Below are positions 60,431 to 64,000 of a DNA stretch of 64,000 nucleotides, one piece after another (position 1 is the first letter of the stretch; the number at the start of each line of letters is the position of its first letter). The notes below the pieces were generated by a model that worked only from the letters and a program-made list of their open reading frames with translations, was not told the origin of the DNA and made no database searches. This stretch comes from Sindora glabra (taxonomy: Eukaryota > Streptophyta > Magnoliopsida > Fabales > Fabaceae), in the NCBI GenBank assembly GCA_020226215.1, contig CM035226.1, forward strand, positions 61,341,455-61,405,454, in the 5' to 3' direction. The position numbers and the translations under genes were made by a program.

Positions 60431-62518
60431 TCCTATATCATAAGAATGTAGGATACCCATTTCCCTTATAGGAATATTTTGAAGGAATATTAAACTAAAA
60501 ACATTTTTTGAGAATATTGTTCTAAAATTTGAATCAAATATATAAATATGAGACAAATTTCATGAATTAGACATCCCCAAAATGCATTTAGTAAAAATTA
60601 AACTATTAACGATTAAGAAAAATTTCAAAATTCATTAATATTTTGCCTTTTTAGACAAAAAGGATATTTAAAGGAACACTTCTCAATTTCATTCTATTAG
60701 AAGAATTTGTCAATACATTTTAGCCTATAAAGATTCTTTTTTATTTAACATGTACACTTTATTTTCACTTTCACTATTGCAAAATTACTTTTTAATGTCA
60801 AAATATCAACATTAGTTAAAGTGAAAACTGGCGTATATAATGTTGTAGTGGCATTTTTAAAAATAAGTACAAATTACCACATTAGTTGAAATAATTAGCC
60901 AACGTAATAAAGTAATAATATTTAATGGGAGATGAAGAGTTAGTTTCATGAAAACCTAAGATGACAGTGATCATTTACAACCAATGTCTATCGTAACTTA
61001 CACCTTAGTATTTAGCCAACATCTAAAGTTATGTAAATCATTGCTTACTTTGAAAAATATGATACATATTTGTTTTGGTGTTGGCTAATTGATAGTGGTT
61101 AAATAAGAAACCAATGCATATAATAGTGTTGTGGTATTTTTAAAAATATGAGCAATTTAAGATATCAGTTCAAATAAAGAAATAATGTCACAACAACTTT
61201 TTACATTAGTTATTAAGAAATAGATGTTGAAGGAGAAGGGAGGAATTAGTTCAAAAAATTAGGATATAATTAGCATGTCGATTTTTTTTATAAAACTAAC
61301 ATCTAAAGGAAAAAAATGAAATCACCTAAAATGTTAGTTTTTTTTTTAAATAGGTGATGCATTTTCTTCCTTCAAGACTTTGAATGTTGATTCCTAAAAT
61401 GATTAATATCAAAATTATAGGAGCGGTGACATTTTTGTACTATAGTTATAAAGCAGGTTTTATATCTTTTTTTTTCTTATTATCACTTTCATTCTCCCTC
61501 TTATTTGTTTTTAATCTCATTTTCTATCTCCATCTAACTCCCTTTACAAATAACTATATCTCACATTGTCCTTTACCCTAGGCCAGTGATATATTAATTT
61601 TTTTTAATTAGTATCGAGCATGAAGTAAATTCAAACTATAAGGGATGCTTTTTTGCTTAATATATTAAATCTTCATCCTTTCCATTTCTCTCATTTTTTG
61701 TGTTAGGTTTTTAACAGATTTTTAAGAGATCTTCATTATTGAACTACTAATGCTCCTTTAACTAATATTAAGTATGAAATGGGTTCAAAACATAAGAGGT
61801 ACTTTTCTTACTTCTCTTTCTCAAATCTTTATCTTTTTCATTTCTCTCATTTTTTGCATAAGTTTTGTAAGAGATTGTTATTTTTGTTTCATTTGTATAA
61901 CTTTTAGGGTTATATCTAAGTTTTAAATGCCTATTATATGTTCAATAAAATGTTGCATGGAAATCTGAAGTCGAATGAAAAACAATAAGAGATGGAGAAA
62001 AAATGAAAGAAGTTCTTAAGAATGGCCATTTTTTTTTTTTTGGCAATTCTAAGAAAGGAAAATTGCCTTTAACTTTTATAAGTGGATAGATCTTTAAAAA
62101 AATCATATGAAATTGATATAAAATTTGGCTCAAACAGTCAATTGAACATAAAATTATCACTTTTCAAAGTTTTTAACTTAAAGTACATGTTTTTTATGAA
62201 ATGCTCGGTTTAGTCAATTTTTACTATAAATATTTTGGTGGGGAAACGAAAGGCACCATTAGAAAAAAATTATGTAAACATCTCTTGTTAATTTTTTTAT
62301 AAGAATAGTTTTTTTTTCTTTTGCAAGAAAAAAATGACAAAGTAACCTGTTTTTACATCAATTATATAATTGACGTGGAACAAAACTTGAGTAATAATAC
62401 GCCAAATATGTTAAACAACCAGTGCTAAAAGCCCGTTTTATAGGAGTTTTCCTCGCTTCATATATCCAATTGGTTGTCTAACATAGACTTTTTTTTTTAT
62501 TGTCTAACGTAGATTTAA
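60431..62518. other. Intergenic DNA, possible transposon debris
   Basis: No gene recognised. 60780-61200 has repeated ACATTAGTT..A and TGTTGTAGTGGCATTTTTAA or TGTTGTGGTATTTTTAA words, and 62350-62385 reads TTTTACATCAATTATATAAT TGACG, which resemble subterminal repeats of plant CACTA elements. Ends could not be paired, so no element is called. Confidence 0.35.
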
Positions 62519-63155
62519 TTAGACATTCCAGATATCATCCACCGCCGTGGCCAACCCTTGACACTTTCTAAGCTCATTTCTGCACAACCAATCCACCCAT
62601 CCAAAACCCAGTGCGTACACCGCTTATTGCATATGTTAATTCACTCAGGCTTTTTCTCCCAGCTGAAGGAGGATACATACTAACTGATGCATCTAAACTT
62701 CTGCTTAAGAACCATCCCTTAAGTGTGACACCCTTCTTGCTTGCCATGCTCAATCCGATCTTGACAAAACCATGGTATCACTTGGCCAACTGGTTCCGGG
62801 GTGACGTTCCTCGCCGTTCGACGCGGTCCACAGGATGACATTTTGGGAGTGTGCTGGTCATAAGCCTGAACTTAACCAATTCTTCAATGATGCCGTGGCG
62901 AGTGATGCTCGTTCGGTTATAAGTGCAGTGGTTGAGAAGCGTCGGAGTGCGTTTAAGGATTTGAAGTCGTTAGTCGATGTTGGGGGTGGGACTGGGACGG
63001 TGGCAAAGGCCATTGCAAAATCATCTCCCCAGGTGGAATGTACAGTGTTTGATCTTCCTCATGTTGTCGCTGGCTTACAAGACGGTGAAAACCTTAAATA
63101 GATTGGAGGAGACATGTTCGAAGCAATTCCTCCATCTGATGCTATTTTGCTAACG
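62519..63155 (+). pseudogene. Plant O-methyltransferase (COMT-like class II), broken first exon
   Basis: Such enzymes transfer a methyl group from S-adenosylmethionine to phenolic or flavonoid hydroxyls in the cytosol. Homology starts LDIPDIIHRRGQPLTLSKLI and runs through HPSKTQCVHRLLHMLIHSGF (dimerisation region), GGYILTDASKLLLKN, LTKPWYHLANWF, FWECAGHKPELNQFFNDA and the SAM-binding LVDVGGGTG (62970-62996) to GGDMFEAIPPSDAILL before a GT at 63156. Lesions are a frameshift near 62661, another near 62810, and TAG at 63099-63101 where the family has Tyr/Phe. The first ~35-40 family residues are absent upstream, and the second exon with the catalytic His is not in the window. Confidence 0.88.
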
Positions 63156-63714
63156 GTAGATGTTGTATTTGGATATCTGTTTTTTATTTTTAAAATTTAT
63201 TTTTGAATCGTAACAGAATAAAGTATAAAGGTGGCCCATGGAACAAATAAGGAAAAGTTTTATTTATATGCAAAATTATCATCAAGAATATAAAAATAAA
63301 TTAAAAATAACTAAATTAATTTTATTTTTAAAATTTTAAATTATACATTAGAGTTATATTTTTTTATAATCAAATTATAAAAATAGGAACCAGAAACTTT
63401 TATTTTAAAAAAGTAGGAATAGAGTGTTGTTTTTTATAATAGCAAAACTGCCCCCTAAAATACATAGGAATTTGGAACCCCGAAAAGTCAAGCATGATTT
63501 TATCTTGTTCCTGAATCAGGAAAATCTTCTACTTTCAAAGAGGAAAGTTATATATAGGTAGAGAAAGCTAGATTAAAACTCGGACAAAACTTTTATTTAA
63601 TTTTTGAAGTAAAAAAATTTTCTTCAAAAGATTAATAATAAATTTGAATTCTGTCTTTTTTTTTTATCATTTTCTCATTGTATTTGAAGAGAAATAAATA
63701 TGAATTTTTTATGT
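63156..63714. other. Probable O-methyltransferase intron or downstream DNA
   Basis: AT-rich, no frame recognised. The expected second exon (starting WILHDW) was not found. Confidence 0.4.
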
Positions 63715-64000
63715 ATTATTATAATTATAATACTCCTATGAGCAAATATTTTATATATGTTATCATTTTATTTTACTAAAATTCATTTAATTTACAGTAA
63801 ATATATGTTTATCTGTATTAGTCTATCTATCTATATCTATATTATCTTCTTCTAAAACTTTTCTACTTGTAAATTTCCCTCCCAAAATAATTTTCAAGAA
63901 AATTTATGCCAAAGAACATTTAATACAATGTCTATCATTTTCTTATTTTATTAGACTAAATTACCCTCTTTCTAAATTTAGATATATTATCATTATTTAA
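63715..64000. repeat. Second copy of the repeat at 16400-16690
   Basis: Same order of words as 16400-16690, including CTCTATCTAT-like runs, ATATTATCTTCT and a GCCAAAGAACATTTAATACA-like segment. It continues past the window edge. Confidence 0.6.

Overview
The window is AT-rich nuclear DNA from a flowering plant, most likely a woody eudicot. It has seven-exon class III terpene synthase (TPS) genes with long introns, Ty1/copia, hAT and CACTA transposons, many short inverted-repeat elements and long TA, ATT and CA microsatellites. I could not name the species. There is one 100-N assembly gap (49326-49425).

Layout. 1-6.5 kb is the repeat-rich 5' flank of the first TPS gene. 6557-15985 is TPS copy 1, on the plus strand, with seven exons and both metal-binding motifs. 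Its only visible lesion is a ~69-bp insertion in exon 5; that insertion carries a splice-acceptor-like AG which, if used, restores one open frame of about 562 codons. 17.7-20.08 kb is a partial extra copy of intron 5 and exon 6, cut inside exon 6 by an LTR retrotransposon. The LTR of that element contains a complete 2.4-kb CACTA element that has captured three exons of an SnRK2-type protein kinase gene. 23.9-25.4 kb is the decayed gag end of the LTR element; 25.5-31.4 kb holds a decayed copia element on the minus strand plus a palindromic LTR remnant.

From about 31.9 kb the flank seen at 1.9-4.5 kb recurs, so the TPS locus is a large tandem segmental duplication (copy A about 1.9-16 kb, copy B about 31.9-59.4 kb) expanded by insertions: a copia element with both LTRs (35479-41124), a 4.7-kb irregular tandem-repeat array (42.8-47.5 kb) and a hAT element. 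About 1.96 kb on each side of the gap is nearly identical, which looks like an unmerged contig overlap and duplicates exon 1 of TPS copy 2. TPS copy 2 (51123-59401) is a clear pseudogene: stops in exons 3 and 4, a lost splice donor, a 3.8-kb hAT inserted in intron 3 with an 8-bp target duplication, and a frameshift in exon 7.

The right end has a minus-strand copia RNase H relic (60.06-60.43 kb) and a broken O-methyltransferase exon (62519-63155). If anything is expressed here it is TPS copy 1, predicted to be a cytosolic TPS-a type sesquiterpene synthase; the rest is duplication debris and transposons.
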